DNA of 64,000 bases, from assembly GCF_009707485.1 (NCBI RefSeq), contig NZ_CP046121.1, forward strand, positions 1,922,001 through 1,986,000, in the 5' to 3' direction. Under the pieces are notes generated by a model. The model worked only from the letters and a program-made list of their open reading frames with translations. It was not told the DNA's origin and searched no databases. The stretch is from Nostocoides sp. HKS02. Its GTDB lineage: Bacteria > Actinomycetota > Actinomycetes > Actinomycetales > Dermatophilaceae. The translations under genes and the position numbers were made by a program. Below are positions 23,621 to 31,942 of this stretch, piece after piece. Position 1 is the stretch's first letter. Each line of letters starts with the position of its first letter.

Positions 23621-24283
23621 ATGGCGGATCACGCAGCGAAGGCCGCCTTGTACGATGCGCTGGCGGAGGCGGCCAAAGCCTTGGCCAACGGACGGCGTGC
23701 AGAGCTGGTCGACGTGCTCGCCCAGGGCGAGCGTTCGGTCGAGGAGCTCGCGCGGGAGATCGACCAGACCGTGGCCAACACGTCCCAACACCTCCAGCGA
23801 CTGCTGCGCTCAGGCCTGGTCGAGTCACGCCGGGAAGGAACTCGGATCTACTACTCCCTGTCCGGCCCGGTGGTCGGCGACCTGTGGCGTACCCTGCGCG
23901 AAGCAGCGCAGCAGCACGTGGCCGGGCTCGAGCAGCTCGCCGCGGACTATCTCGGTGACCGCAGCACGCTGCGCACCATCACTCGCGATGACCTTCGCGA
24001 CCGACTGCGCGACGGCGATGTCGTCGTGCTCGATGTACGACCCGCGGCCGAGTACGCCGCAGGTCACATCCGAGGCGCGATCTCGGTTCCCGTCCAAGAC
24101 CTGAAGGCTCGCCTGCGCGAGATTCCCGACGGCGCCGACGTGGTCGCATACTGTCGCGGGCCGTTCTGCGTGTTTGCCGACGACGCCGTGCGCCTTCTCA
24201 CCCAAACTGGTGCCACGGCCGCGCGCCTGCAGGACGGGTTCCCTGAATGGGCCGAGGCTCACCTCCCGGTCGAACGCTCATAA
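23621..24283 (+). CDS. ArsR-family repressor fused to rhodanese domain (copy 1)
   Basis: A 220-residue regulator. The N-terminal ~100 residues are an ArsR winged helix (LANGRRAELVDVLAQGERSVEELA, TSQHLQRLLRSGLVESRREGTRIYYSL). The C-terminal rhodanese domain has VVLDVRPAAEYAAGHIRGA and the active loop YCRGPFC, with two cysteines able to carry a persulfide or disulfide. ATG 23621 is preferred over 23600 because GAGGTGG precedes it and homology to the paralogue starts there. It probably represses its own region through the ATTCAA-N8-TTGAA(T) sites. It is 48 bp from the second operator. Confidence 0.92.
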   Translation: MADHAAKAALYDALAEAAKALANGRRAELVDVLAQGERSVEELAREIDQTVANTSQHLQRLLRSGLVESRREGTRIYYSLSGPVVGDLWRTLREAAQQHVAGLEQLAADYLGDRSTLRTITRDDLRDRLRDGDVVVLDVRPAAEYAAGHIRGAISVPVQDLKARLREIPDGADVVAYCRGPFCVFADDAVRLLTQTGATAARLQDGFPEWAEAHLPVERS

Positions 24284-24319
24284 GGACGGCCAGCCTCGAG
24301 CTCGATCGATATCAAGTGG

Positions 24320-24970
24320 TCAGGCTGGTGTTCGCTGCAGACCGACGATCTGCCACACCGGGCCGTGGTGGGCGTAAACCGGGGTCAGGCCGCACTCGGC
24401 CAGGACCGCGAGCATCCGGGCGGGTGGATGGCTGAAGGTTCTGAAGGTGCGCCCGGTGAGCCGAAAGGCGATGTTCTGCGCGCCGAGCACGGTACGGCTT
24501 GCAAGGTTGCGTGGGGGGTGGCTGAACACGAGCAGCCGCCCAGCGTGGTCGGCGGCGGCGCCGAGCAGGCGTTCGACGTCCGGGTAGCAACAGACCACCC
24601 GGTGCAGGACTACCACGTCCGCGCGTTCGACCTGCTGCGGTGCGGTTGCGATGTCGAGGATGCGTCGTTCGATACGGTCGGCGACACCGGCCTCGTCGGC
24701 GAGCTGGCGCGCGGGGCCGTCGTAGGCGTCGACGAGCTCGAGGTTCGTGGCCCGGGCGGCGCCGCGGCGCAGCAGCTCGATCTGCAGCTCGCCGACGCCG
24801 CCGCCGATCTCCAGGACGGTCGCCCCTTCGATGTCGTGGCCGACCAGGAAGTCGACGATGCGCGCCTGGGCACGACCCAGGCCGCGCTTGCGGTAGCGCG
24901 CCTCGACATGGCGGGCGAAACGGTCCCCGAACACGCCGTCGCACCCGCGCGGGTCACAGCAGTTGGCCAC
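24320..24970 (-). CDS. Class I SAM-dependent methyltransferase
   Basis: A 216-residue methyltransferase with a Cys-rich start (ANCCDPRGCDGVFG), motif I TVLEIGGGVGELQIELLRRG and the acidic motif II LVDAYDG. It resembles the Mg-protoporphyrin-methyltransferase-like group of actinobacteria (RHVEARYRKRGLG, VVLHRVVCCYPDVE). Four cysteines in the first 30 and middle residues might bind a metal or thiol-reactive ligand. GTG 24970 lies six bases from CATAAT, so the transcript may be leaderless. It diverges from the MBL-rhodanese operon. Confidence 0.85.
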   Translation of the reverse strand: MANCCDPRGCDGVFGDRFARHVEARYRKRGLGRAQARIVDFLVGHDIEGATVLEIGGGVGELQIELLRRGAARATNLELVDAYDGPARQLADEAGVADRIERRILDIATAPQQVERADVVVLHRVVCCYPDVERLLGAAADHAGRLLVFSHPPRNLASRTVLGAQNIAFRLTGRTFRTFSHPPARMLAVLAECGLTPVYAHHGPVWQIVGLQRTPA

Positions 24971-24976
24971 AGCTGG

Positions 24977-25049
24977 ATTATGCGCCCGGCTGGCCCGGGC
25001 CTATGGGCGAAGTACACAACCAGGGTCATTCCATGAAAGTGTAGAATGA
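24977..25049. promoter_or_regulatory. Divergent leaderless promoters with an ArsR-like operator
   Basis: Leftward -10 CATAAT (24982-24977) ends six bases before GTG 24970. Rightward -10 TAGAAT (25042-25047) ends six bases before ATG 25054. The inverted repeat TCATTC-N12-GAATGA (25026-25049) covers the rightward -10 and would block both start regions. Neither gene has a clear ribosome site. Confidence 0.6.
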
Positions 25050-25053
25050 AGAA

Positions 25054-26436
25054 ATGACCGATTCGCTCGTGGCAAGGACACCGTCGCTCGAGGTTGTCCC
25101 GTTGGTCGACGAGGGGTTGGGTAACTCCGCCTACCTGGTCTCGCTGGGCGATGGCAGGGCGTTGGCCGTTGACGCCAGCCGTGACCTGCGCGCGCTGCGG
25201 GTGGCTGCGGACCAGCGGGGTTTGAGCGTGGCGTATGCCGCCGACACCCACCTGCACGCCGACTTCTTGTCCGGTGCCGTCCAGCTGGCCGCCACCGACG
25301 GCGCGGTCGTGCTGGCCTCAGCGGCCGGTCGCCGCGAGTTCGCGCACCGTGCCCTGTCCGACGGGGACGAGTTCGACCTCGGTGGGCTGACCCTGCGGAC
25401 CCTGGCGACCCCAGGACACACCCATGAGCACATCGCGTTCGTACTGCTCGACGGCCCCAGCGTGCTCGGGGTGTTCACGGGAGGTTCGTTGCTGGTCGGG
25501 TCCGCGGCCCGCACCGACCTGGTCTCCCCAGACCGGACCGAGGAGCTCGCCCGCGCGCAATATGCCTCCCTGCAGCGGTTGGCCGCTCTGGATGACGACG
25601 TCGCCGTATGGCCCACCCACGGCGCCGGGTCATTCTGCTCGGCGCCTCCCGGTGCGGCCCGTACCTCCACCATGGGCACCGAACGCGCCACCAACGCCCT
25701 GCTCCGCGCCGATTCGGAGGACACCTTCGTCGCCCAGCTGCTGGGCTCCCTGGGCACGTTCCCGCCGTACTTCCTACGGCTCGGTGAGATCAACCGGCGC
25801 GGACCGGCCCTGGCAGATGGGGACACCCTGACCCAGTTGTCGCCCGCGCAGGTGCGCGCGCTGGCTGCGGCGGGCGGGACCGTCGTCGACGTCCGCCCGG
25901 TGGCGGCGTTCGCGGCCGGTCACATTCCGGGGTCGGTGTCCATCCCGCTGCGTGACCAGTTCGCCACCTGGCTCGGCTGGCTGGTTCCCTACGACCGGCC
26001 GGTGGTCGTCGTCCGCGACGCCGGACAGGACCCCGCCGAGATCGTGTGGGCGGCCCGCAAGGTCGGTCACGACCACCTGGCCGCTGAACTGGCCGGTGGT
26101 TTGGGTTCGTGGACCGCGGCCGGCCAACCGGCGTCGTCCATCCCCGTCGTGGGCGCGGCCGCCCTCGCCGATGCCGTCGTCCTGGACGTCCGGCAGACCA
26201 GCGAGTTCACCGCCGGGCACGTCCCGGGCGCCTTGCACGTGGAGCTCGGCGACCTCGCCGCCCGGGTGCCGTCGTTGGCTGCCGGCCCAATCGTGGTCAT
26301 GTGCGCTCACGGGGAGCGGGCGATGGGTGGGGCTAGCCTGCTGCGTCGCGCCGGTCGCCGCGACGTGGCCGTCCTGGCCGGCGGCCCGCACGACTGGGAA
26401 CAGGTCAACGATCGGTCCCTGGAGACCGGGCTATGA
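25054..26436 (+). CDS. MBL-fold hydrolase fused to two rhodanese domains
   Basis: A 460-residue protein. Residues 1-230 are a metallo-beta-lactamase fold of the persulfide-dioxygenase-like group: THLHADFLSGA, TPGHTHEH, FTGGSLLVGSAARTDL and PTHGAGSFC. The usual THxHxDH His is Phe here. Rhodanese 1 (about 265-350) has VVDVRPVAAFAAGHIPG but RDAG instead of a catalytic Cys. Rhodanese 2 (about 365-455) has VLDVRQTSEFTAGHVPG with MCAHGERA. A role in persulfide or sulfane-sulfur handling is inferred. It overlaps the MFS gene by four bases. Confidence 0.9.
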   Translation: MTDSLVARTPSLEVVPLVDEGLGNSAYLVSLGDGRALAVDASRDLRALRVAADQRGLSVAYAADTHLHADFLSGAVQLAATDGAVVLASAAGRREFAHRALSDGDEFDLGGLTLRTLATPGHTHEHIAFVLLDGPSVLGVFTGGSLLVGSAARTDLVSPDRTEELARAQYASLQRLAALDDDVAVWPTHGAGSFCSAPPGAARTSTMGTERATNALLRADSEDTFVAQLLGSLGTFPPYFLRLGEINRRGPALADGDTLTQLSPAQVRALAAAGGTVVDVRPVAAFAAGHIPGSVSIPLRDQFATWLGWLVPYDRPVVVVRDAGQDPAEIVWAARKVGHDHLAAELAGGLGSWTAAGQPASSIPVVGAAALADAVVLDVRQTSEFTAGHVPGALHVELGDLAARVPSLAAGPIVVMCAHGERAMGGASLLRRAGRRDVAVLAGGPHDWEQVNDRSLETGL

Positions 26437-27761
26437 CGGATTCGACGCTCCGCGTCGGGCGACCGGCACGGCTCGGGCTGGCCCAGAACGCGGCCCAGTT
26501 CGGGCTGCTCGTGGTGGTCAACGCCCTGGTCGGCGGCATGCTCGGCGAGGAGCGCACTGTCCTGCCGCTGCTCGGGGAACGTCAGTTCGGGCTCAGGGCG
26601 TACACGGCGGGGCTGACGTTCATCCTCGTGTTCGGCCTAGCCAAGGCCGTCACCAACTACCTCGCCGGCACGCTGGGCGACCGGTACGGCCGCAAACCGG
26701 TCCTGGTCGGCGGGTGGCTGGTGGCGGTGCCGGTCCCGCTGCTGCTGATCTGGGCGCCGTCGTGGGGGTGGGTCATCGTCGCGAACGTTCTGCTCGGCAT
26801 CTCCCAAGGGCTGACCTGGTCGACCACCGTCGTCATGAAGATCGATCTGGTCGGTCCGGCCCGCCGCGGGCTGGCCATGGGCCTGAACGAGGCCGCCGGG
26901 TACGGGGCCGTCGCCGTGACCGCATTGGCCACCGGGTACCTCGCGCAGGCGTACGGGCTGCGCCCGGCCCCGTTTCTGCTTGGCATCGCGTTCGCCGCCC
27001 TGGGCCTTGGCCTGTCCACCCTGACCGTCAAGGAGACCCGCGACCATGCCCGCCTCGAAGCAGCCGGACACGCGCCGCGCCCTGACGGCAAACACGACCA
27101 CCTGCATGCCGACCTGACCACCGCCCAGGTGTTCGCCCAGACCAGCTTCCGTGAACCGGCGCTGTCCTCGGCGAGCCAGGCCGGGCTGGTGAACAATCTC
27201 AACGACGGGCTCGCCTGGGGACTGTTTCCCATCCTGTTCGCGGGCGCAGGTCTGTCCGTGGCCCGCATCGGCGTCCTCGCCGCCCTGTACCCGGCCGTGT
27301 GGGGCGTCGGGCAGCTGCTCACTGGCGCCCTGTCCGACCGGTGGGGTCGCAAATGGCTCATCGCCACAGGCATGGGCATCCAGGGCGTCGCCTTGGGCGT
27401 GGTGGCCCTCGCCGATACCTTTACCGTCTGGGCCTTCGCCGCCATCTTGCTGGGAGCCGGGACGGCCATGGTGTACCCGACCCTGTTGGCCGTGTCCGCG
27501 GACGTGTCCCACCCGGCGTGGCGGGCCCGCGCCGTCGGCATCTACCGGTTGTGGCGCGACGCGGGATTCGCCGCCGGCGCCCTGCTTGCTGGCCTGGTCG
27601 CCGATGCGCTCGGGGTCCGGGCCGCCGTGTGGTCGGTCGCGGCGCTGACGGTCGCATCCGGGGTGGTCGTCGCCGGGCGCATGTACGAGACTCACCCGCC
27701 CGCCCATCGCGGGAACGACCCACACCCGCAGCAGGATACGCAGGAGGTCAGCCATGGGTGA
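26433..27761 (+). CDS. MFS transporter in the rhodanese operon
   Basis: A 442-residue major facilitator with about 12 helices. The loop-2/3 motif is GTLGDRYGRKPVLVGG and the matching second-half motif is GALSDRWGRKWLIATG. It starts ATG 26433 inside the end of the MBL-rhodanese gene (ATGA) and overlaps the following ArsR-rhodanese gene by eight bases, so all three are coupled. The substrate is unknown; the context suggests export of a thiol, sulfite or metalloid compound. Confidence 0.92.
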   Translation: MTDSTLRVGRPARLGLAQNAAQFGLLVVVNALVGGMLGEERTVLPLLGERQFGLRAYTAGLTFILVFGLAKAVTNYLAGTLGDRYGRKPVLVGGWLVAVPVPLLLIWAPSWGWVIVANVLLGISQGLTWSTTVVMKIDLVGPARRGLAMGLNEAAGYGAVAVTALATGYLAQAYGLRPAPFLLGIAFAALGLGLSTLTVKETRDHARLEAAGHAPRPDGKHDHLHADLTTAQVFAQTSFREPALSSASQAGLVNNLNDGLAWGLFPILFAGAGLSVARIGVLAALYPAVWGVGQLLTGALSDRWGRKWLIATGMGIQGVALGVVALADTFTVWAFAAILLGAGTAMVYPTLLAVSADVSHPAWRARAVGIYRLWRDAGFAAGALLAGLVADALGVRAAVWSVAALTVASGVVVAGRMYETHPPAHRGNDPHPQQDTQEVSHG

Positions 27762-28419
27762 GCGCGCCGCCAAGCACGCCCTGTTCGCGCAGTTCGCCGC
27801 CGTCGGCAAGGTCCTGGGCAACCCGGCCCGCCTGGAGCTGCTCGACCTGCTCGCCCAGGGTCCACGCAGCGTCGAGGACCTCGCCGCCGCCGCACACCAG
27901 GGCATGAGCACATGCTCCGCGCACCTGCAGACGCTACGTGAGGCCGGGATGGTCGAGCCCCGACGCGACGGCAAGCGCGTCTTCTACTCCCTGGCCGGTG
28001 ACGACGTCGCCGCCCTGTGGGCGCAGCTGCGGCAGGTGGCCCACGAGCATCGCCCGCACACCGAACCTGCGGCCCGCGCCTACCTCGGGCCGGACGACAC
28101 CCAGGCCGTGGACACCACTGAGCTGCTGCGTCGCCTGCGCACCGGGGACAGCGTCGTCCTCGACGTCCGACCCGGTGTCGAGTACGCCGCCGGCCACCTA
28201 CCCGGCGCCCTGCACATCCCGCTCGAGGAGCTCGCCGACCGCCTCGGCGAACTACCCCCAGGCACGGACATAGTCGCCTACTGCCGCGGCCAGTACTGCG
28301 TCCTTGCCCACGACGCGGTGCGCGTGCTCAACGCCCACGGCCTACACGCCAGAAGGGCCGCCGACGGCTTCCTGGAATGGCGGGTCGCGGGAGTGCCCAT
28401 CGAATCGGGCGCCGCGTAG
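27754..28419 (+). CDS. ArsR-family repressor fused to rhodanese domain (copy 2)
   Basis: A 221-residue paralogue of the protein at 23621. It has the ArsR winged helix (LGNPARLELLDLLAQGPRSVEDLA, MSTCSAHLQTLREAGMVEPRRDGKRVFYSL) and a rhodanese domain (VVLDVRPGVEYAAGHLPGA) with loop YCRGQYC. It is the last gene of the MBL-MFS operon, with AGGAGG upstream of ATG 27754. It probably controls this operon through the inverted repeat at 25026-25049, whose sequence differs from the copy-1 operator. The recognition region differs accordingly (MSTCSAHLQ against TSQHLQ). Confidence 0.92.
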   Translation: MGERAAKHALFAQFAAVGKVLGNPARLELLDLLAQGPRSVEDLAAAAHQGMSTCSAHLQTLREAGMVEPRRDGKRVFYSLAGDDVAALWAQLRQVAHEHRPHTEPAARAYLGPDDTQAVDTTELLRRLRTGDSVVLDVRPGVEYAAGHLPGALHIPLEELADRLGELPPGTDIVAYCRGQYCVLAHDAVRVLNAHGLHARRAADGFLEWRVAGVPIESGAA

Positions 28420-28649
28420 CGCCAAGGCCAGAATCCCAAGCGTCGCCCCGCGAGAAGCTCGCATCGTCGCATGCGACGCCATCCGAAGGAGCGACGGCCA
28501 CGGCGATCCAGACGCCAGCGCGGTTTTCGCTGCGTTGGGCTCTCAGGCACCCCAGGAGGTAGGGAGCCCGTTGCGGAACAGTCTGGTGGGCGGGCGGATG
28601 GCGTCCGGCTGGGTGCGAGCCATGCCCTCTTGGATGCCTACGGTCAGCC

Positions 28650-28970
28650 ACCGATCCGCAGAGTTGGTGCACTGGCCACACGGGAGAGCACCATTCCACC
28701 GGCTGCTGCCCCGCCGCTGCCTGAGGCGAGCATGGCCCCGCCGAGCCTGGTGCCTGTCGGCTGGTCGGTGCGCTCCGGGCTCACTGGCCCGCGGGCGTCC
28801 CGTCCGCGACCAGGCGGACCAACGGGCGGCTCAAGCCCCATTCGTGTGTCAGTAGGCCGGGGAACCCGAACAGGGCAACGCTGAGGACGAAGTTGAGGAC
28901 AAACGGGGAGAAGCACGACCCAGAGGAGAGCCCAGGCCCGGATGTCCGCTGGAAGGGGTGGGACGTTCAT
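28650..28970 (-). pseudogene. Possible decayed membrane-transporter fragment
   Basis: Three successive frames on the minus strand read IRAWALLWVVLLP, then FVLNFVLSVALFGFPGLLTHEWGLS, then RLGGAMLASGSGGAAAGGMVLSR. Joined, they resemble helices 7-8 of an MFS carrier (hydrophobic stretch, then G..L.a.G.gG...Gg..l.R). The frameshifts and short length mean it is dead if real. Confidence 0.35.
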
Positions 28971-29000
28971 GATCAGCCGCGCGGGTTCACATCCTGGGTT

Positions 29001-29465
29001 TCAGCCGAGGCCGGGGTCCTGGCGGCGGGGTTCGCCAGTGTTCGGGTCAAGGAACAGCTTGCGCGCATAGTGGCCTGAGGCGAAGTCGAACATGCCCGTC
29101 AGGGGACCGGCGAGCGCGTCATAGGACCCGCCTCCGAGGCGCTGGCCGCGGAGCCAGTTGTCCTCGACGAAGCGGATGATGGAGGTCTGGTCTGTCAGCG
29201 TGTGGTCGACGTGGTTGACCCGGGCCCACGGCGAGATGACCAGCAACGGCAGGCGTGGGCCGTACCCGCAGCGGCCCTGGTATCCGCCGAGCCGCGGCGC
29301 CTCGGTGCCGCACTGGCCCGGACCGGTGCGCCCGTCGTGGGCGGTTTGGGAGGTGTTGCGGATCGGCGACGCCTGGTGGCCGCTTGGCCGGTCTCCAGGC
29401 CGAGACCCCGTCGCCACGGCGACGTGGACGAACTGGGCCTGCTGGCCTGCCGGGATGACAGTCGT
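29001..29465 (-). pseudogene. C-terminal fragment of a phospholipase C/acid phosphatase-like enzyme
   Basis: The frame contains YQGRCGYGPRLPLLVISPWA, NHVDHTLTDQTSIIRFVEDNW and FDFASGHYARKLFLDP, the conserved C-terminal end of the phosphoesterase (PLC/AcpA) family. The enzyme normally has 450 or more residues, and its N-terminal metal and nucleophile motifs are missing. The F420-type gene starts 73 bp beyond the broken end on the opposite strand. Confidence 0.7.
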
Positions 29466-29537
29466 CCGGCCCTCGAGACCGGCACGACCTTCGACGCACC
29501 GCGGGCGTGGCGGGGCCCCTCCGGGTAGCGTCGCCTC

Positions 29538-29939
29538 GTGCCCAACGAGACCACGCTCGATGACCTCGCCGACGAAAAGTTCGTCTCGCTCACGAGCTTT
29601 CGCAAGAACGGCGTCGGCGTCCCGACCCCTGTCTGGATCGGGCGTGACGGCGATGCCCTCGTCGTGACGACACCGGTCGGCAGCGGCAAGGTCAAGAGGC
29701 TGCGTAAGAACCGCACGGTCGAGCTGCGGCCGTGCAGCCGCCGCGGCACCGTCGAGGAGGACGCGCCCACGGTCAGGGCCGTGGCCGAGGTTGTCGAGGG
29801 CGACGCTGCCATGCGCCGGCTCGACGAGGTGCTGAAGCCGAAGTACTCCTTCGAATACCGCGTCGCCATGAGCATCGAACGGCTGCTGCGACGAGGGAGC
29901 CCTCAGCGGGTCATGCTGCGCATCACTCCGGTGGGCTGA
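29538..29939 (+). CDS. PPOX-class F420-dependent enzyme
   Basis: A 133-residue split-barrel flavin/F420-binding protein. It shows FVSLTSFRKNGVGVPTPVW, the LVVTTPVGSGKVKRLRKN phosphate-binding strand and VELRPCSRRG, the pattern of actinobacterial PPOX-class proteins that reduce or bind with F420. GTG 29538 is the only start matching the N-terminal homology. The gene stands alone after the phosphoesterase scar. The substrate is unknown. Confidence 0.85.
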   Translation: MPNETTLDDLADEKFVSLTSFRKNGVGVPTPVWIGRDGDALVVTTPVGSGKVKRLRKNRTVELRPCSRRGTVEEDAPTVRAVAEVVEGDAAMRRLDEVLKPKYSFEYRVAMSIERLLRRGSPQRVMLRITPVG

Positions 29940-30196
29940 CCGCACCCTCGGTCGCGTCGGCAGACACGGCTTGACCCTTCAGGATCGGCCTCTGTCATGA
30001 CCCCGTGGCCACGCGTGCTCCCTCGCCGCCACCCAAGCTCGCGGAGACGACGTTCACAATGCAGACAACGACACCCCCGATCGAGAGCGGGCGGGGGTGC
30101 CGCGCCCACACCCCCATACCCCAATGTGCACCCCGACACCCCGGCCTGACCCTCCCGAGTGACTGGGGGTATGGCTCTACTACCGTGTGCGCGGGG

Positions 30197-30284
30197 CGCG
30201 CCGCCTCCCTGCCCCCCGTAGGTTGAGGCGGCGCGTTCAGGGGCGACGCGCGTCTCCCGGCCTTCACACCAGGAGGCGCGCGTC
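30197..30284. repeat. Tandem hairpins in a long non-coding stretch
   Basis: Hairpin 1: CGCGCCGCCTC (30197-30207) with GAGGCGGCGCG (30225-30235), perfect 11 bp. Hairpin 2: GACGCGCGTCTCC (30245-30257) with GGAGGCGCGCGTC (30272-30284), 13 bp with one G-T pair. They are nine bases apart with no gene boundary adjacent, so they may be a structured RNA or a double terminator. Confidence 0.5.
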
Positions 30285-30882
30285 GTGCACGCCACCCTCG
30301 GATCGGACGGGGGCGCTCAGGGCTGGGCTTCAATCATGTGCGGAGCCGCCGTACGCAGATCGGCAACGCCAGCCCCTGAACGGCTACGGCAAATGATGCA
30401 GCCACACCGTCGCCGTCGTCTCTAGCATCGGGCACACAACCCTCGGCACGACGGTGGGTCGCGCCGGGCCAGCCGGATTTAGCGGGCGAGGCTCCACAGG
30501 TATCAGCGTTTGCGCAGGTCAGCAGACCTTCCGGCCCAGGCATCGAGCAAACGCCGTCATCTGTGTGGTCTACATCTGGCCGGTCGGATCTCTGCTCGCT
30601 TGCTTGGCTCAGTTGCCATGTGACGACTAGATGTACTCACGCCATCGTGCTCGCGGCCGCGCACCGACGAAAGCCTTCCGTCTCGTAGAGATGTTTGGCG
30701 AAGCTTCCGGCCTCCCCCGAATGACTCATGGCGAGCTCCCGTCCGTCCAGACGCTCGTACTGTCGACACTCACAAGGTTGTAGCCGTTGGCGTCACGGGT
30801 CGGCGGTAGGCGGGAAATGCCAGCCTCGATCGCGTGCTGCGGCTACCGTGGCCGTTGAGCGGCGGCTTTCGAGGAGCGATGC
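30285..30882. other. Intergenic stretch, no gene recognised
   Basis: This lower-GC, featureless sequence runs from the tandem hairpins to the small membrane-protein gene. No frame with convincing codon bias or ribosome site was found. Confidence 0.5.
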
Positions 30883-31224
30883 GTGGGCGTAGACGGCGAG
30901 CGGTTGGCCGAGGCGAGCGGCGCGCGGACGCTCGCCTCGCTGGTCGCCGCTGTCGCCTGTGCAGGCATCGCCCTGTCTCTCACCGTCGCAGCTGGGGTCA
31001 TCACGTTCGGGCTCTCACAGAGTTATGGCTTCGGGGCAGGCTGGGACCGGTCGGCCTTCATGATGACGGGCGCTGCCGGGGTGTTGGCTGGCGCCGCCCT
31101 GGGCGCCGCAATCCGCCTTGCGCGACTGCGTTTGCGAGCGCTGCCCGTCATGGCGGGGTGGGCGGCGCTCGTATTCGCCGTGGGCTACATCGCTGGAGTA
31201 GCCGGCAACGGTCTGAACCACTAG
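30883..31224 (+). CDS. Small membrane protein with three helices
   Basis: A 113-residue protein with three hydrophobic segments (ASLVAAVACAGIALSLTVAA, MMTGAAGVLAGAALGAAI, ALPVMAGWAALVFAVGYIA) and a basic loop between helices 2 and 3. GTG 30883 has GAGGAG six bases upstream. The family is not recognised. It is monocistronic, just before the TetR gene. Confidence 0.65.
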   Translation: MGVDGERLAEASGARTLASLVAAVACAGIALSLTVAAGVITFGLSQSYGFGAGWDRSAFMMTGAAGVLAGAALGAAIRLARLRLRALPVMAGWAALVFAVGYIAGVAGNGLNH

Positions 31225-31287
31225 CGCACTAAGTAGCTCAGCCATGCATCTCTCGGCTCGAAATACCTTCTGTCGTCCGGACTCCCG

Positions 31288-31334
31288 TTGACGAGAGGCG
31301 GCTCCAGGGTAGACACTCCTAACAATGTTAGGAG
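31288..31334 (+). promoter_or_regulatory. TetR promoter with operator over the start codon
   Basis: TTGACG (31288-31293), 16 nt, TAGACA (31310-31315) predicts a start near 31322. The perfect inverted repeat CTCCTAAC-AAT-GTTAGGAG (31316-31334) is centred on the ATG at 31325. Autorepression of a nearly leaderless message is the likely reading. Confidence 0.7.
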
Positions 31335-31942
31335 AAACGAACGTCGATAGGGTCTCGCGTCGTCGTCAAGGCACGCGAAACGAAATACTCGACGCCGCCT
31401 GGGCGGTGGTGCGTGAGTCGGGCTGGTCCGGGCTCACCCAGCGCAGTGTCGCGCAGCGAGTGGGCATGCGCGCACCCTCGCTATACGGACACTTCGACTC
31501 CAAGCTGACGATCATTGATGCGATGTTTGGCCAGGCGTGGGCGGAGTTCGACGCGACTGCCGCGGTGCAAGAGCGCGACCTACCTGACGACCCGCGCGCA
31601 GCGCTGCTGACGGCCGCGACGACCTGGCTGGACGCGATGGCAGCGGACCCGGAGCGGAACGCGCTGATGAACCAGCGACCCGTCCCCGGCTTCACGCCCA
31701 GCGCCGAGTCCTACGCGTTCGCCGTCCAGGCGATCGAGCGCCTGCACCGCCTCCTGAACCGTCTAGGCATCACCGACCCCGACGCCGCTGATCTGTGGAC
31801 CGCGATCCTCGCGGGCCTGGCCAGTCAGCAGAACGCCAACGACCCCGGGGGCCAGCGCTGGCGCCGGCTCCTGCCCCGGGCCGTTGACATGTTTCTCACC
31901 GAAGTCCGACCGGATACAGCACGCAGGAAGAAGGCCCGATGA
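31325..31942 (+). CDS. TetR-family transcriptional regulator
   Basis: A 205-residue repressor. The N-terminal helix-turn-helix reads RNEILDAAWAVVRESGWSGLTQRSVAQRVGMRAPSLYGHF (shown here as the family pattern with SLYGHFDSK). The C-terminal ligand domain is helical. ATG 31325 is the only start upstream of the homology and lies in its own operator. It overlaps the following MDMPI-type gene (ATGA), so the enzyme is the likely regulated partner and its substrate or a toxic electrophile the likely inducer. Confidence 0.92.
   Translation: MLGETNVDRVSRRRQGTRNEILDAAWAVVRESGWSGLTQRSVAQRVGMRAPSLYGHFDSKLTIIDAMFGQAWAEFDATAAVQERDLPDDPRAALLTAATTWLDAMAADPERNALMNQRPVPGFTPSAESYAFAVQAIERLHRLLNRLGITDPDAADLWTAILAGLASQQNANDPGGQRWRRLLPRAVDMFLTEVRPDTARRKKAR

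Noticed and set aside
22745-23791. Longer methyltransferase frame starting at 23791
   Set aside because: The extra ~90 residues lie across operators and antisense to the ArsR-rhodanese gene; ATG 23518 has GGAGG and matches the homology start.
30100-30178. CCCCCATACC and GGGGGTATGG as inverted-repeat ends
   Set aside because: They are not reverse complements of each other in full; pairing breaks after a few bases.
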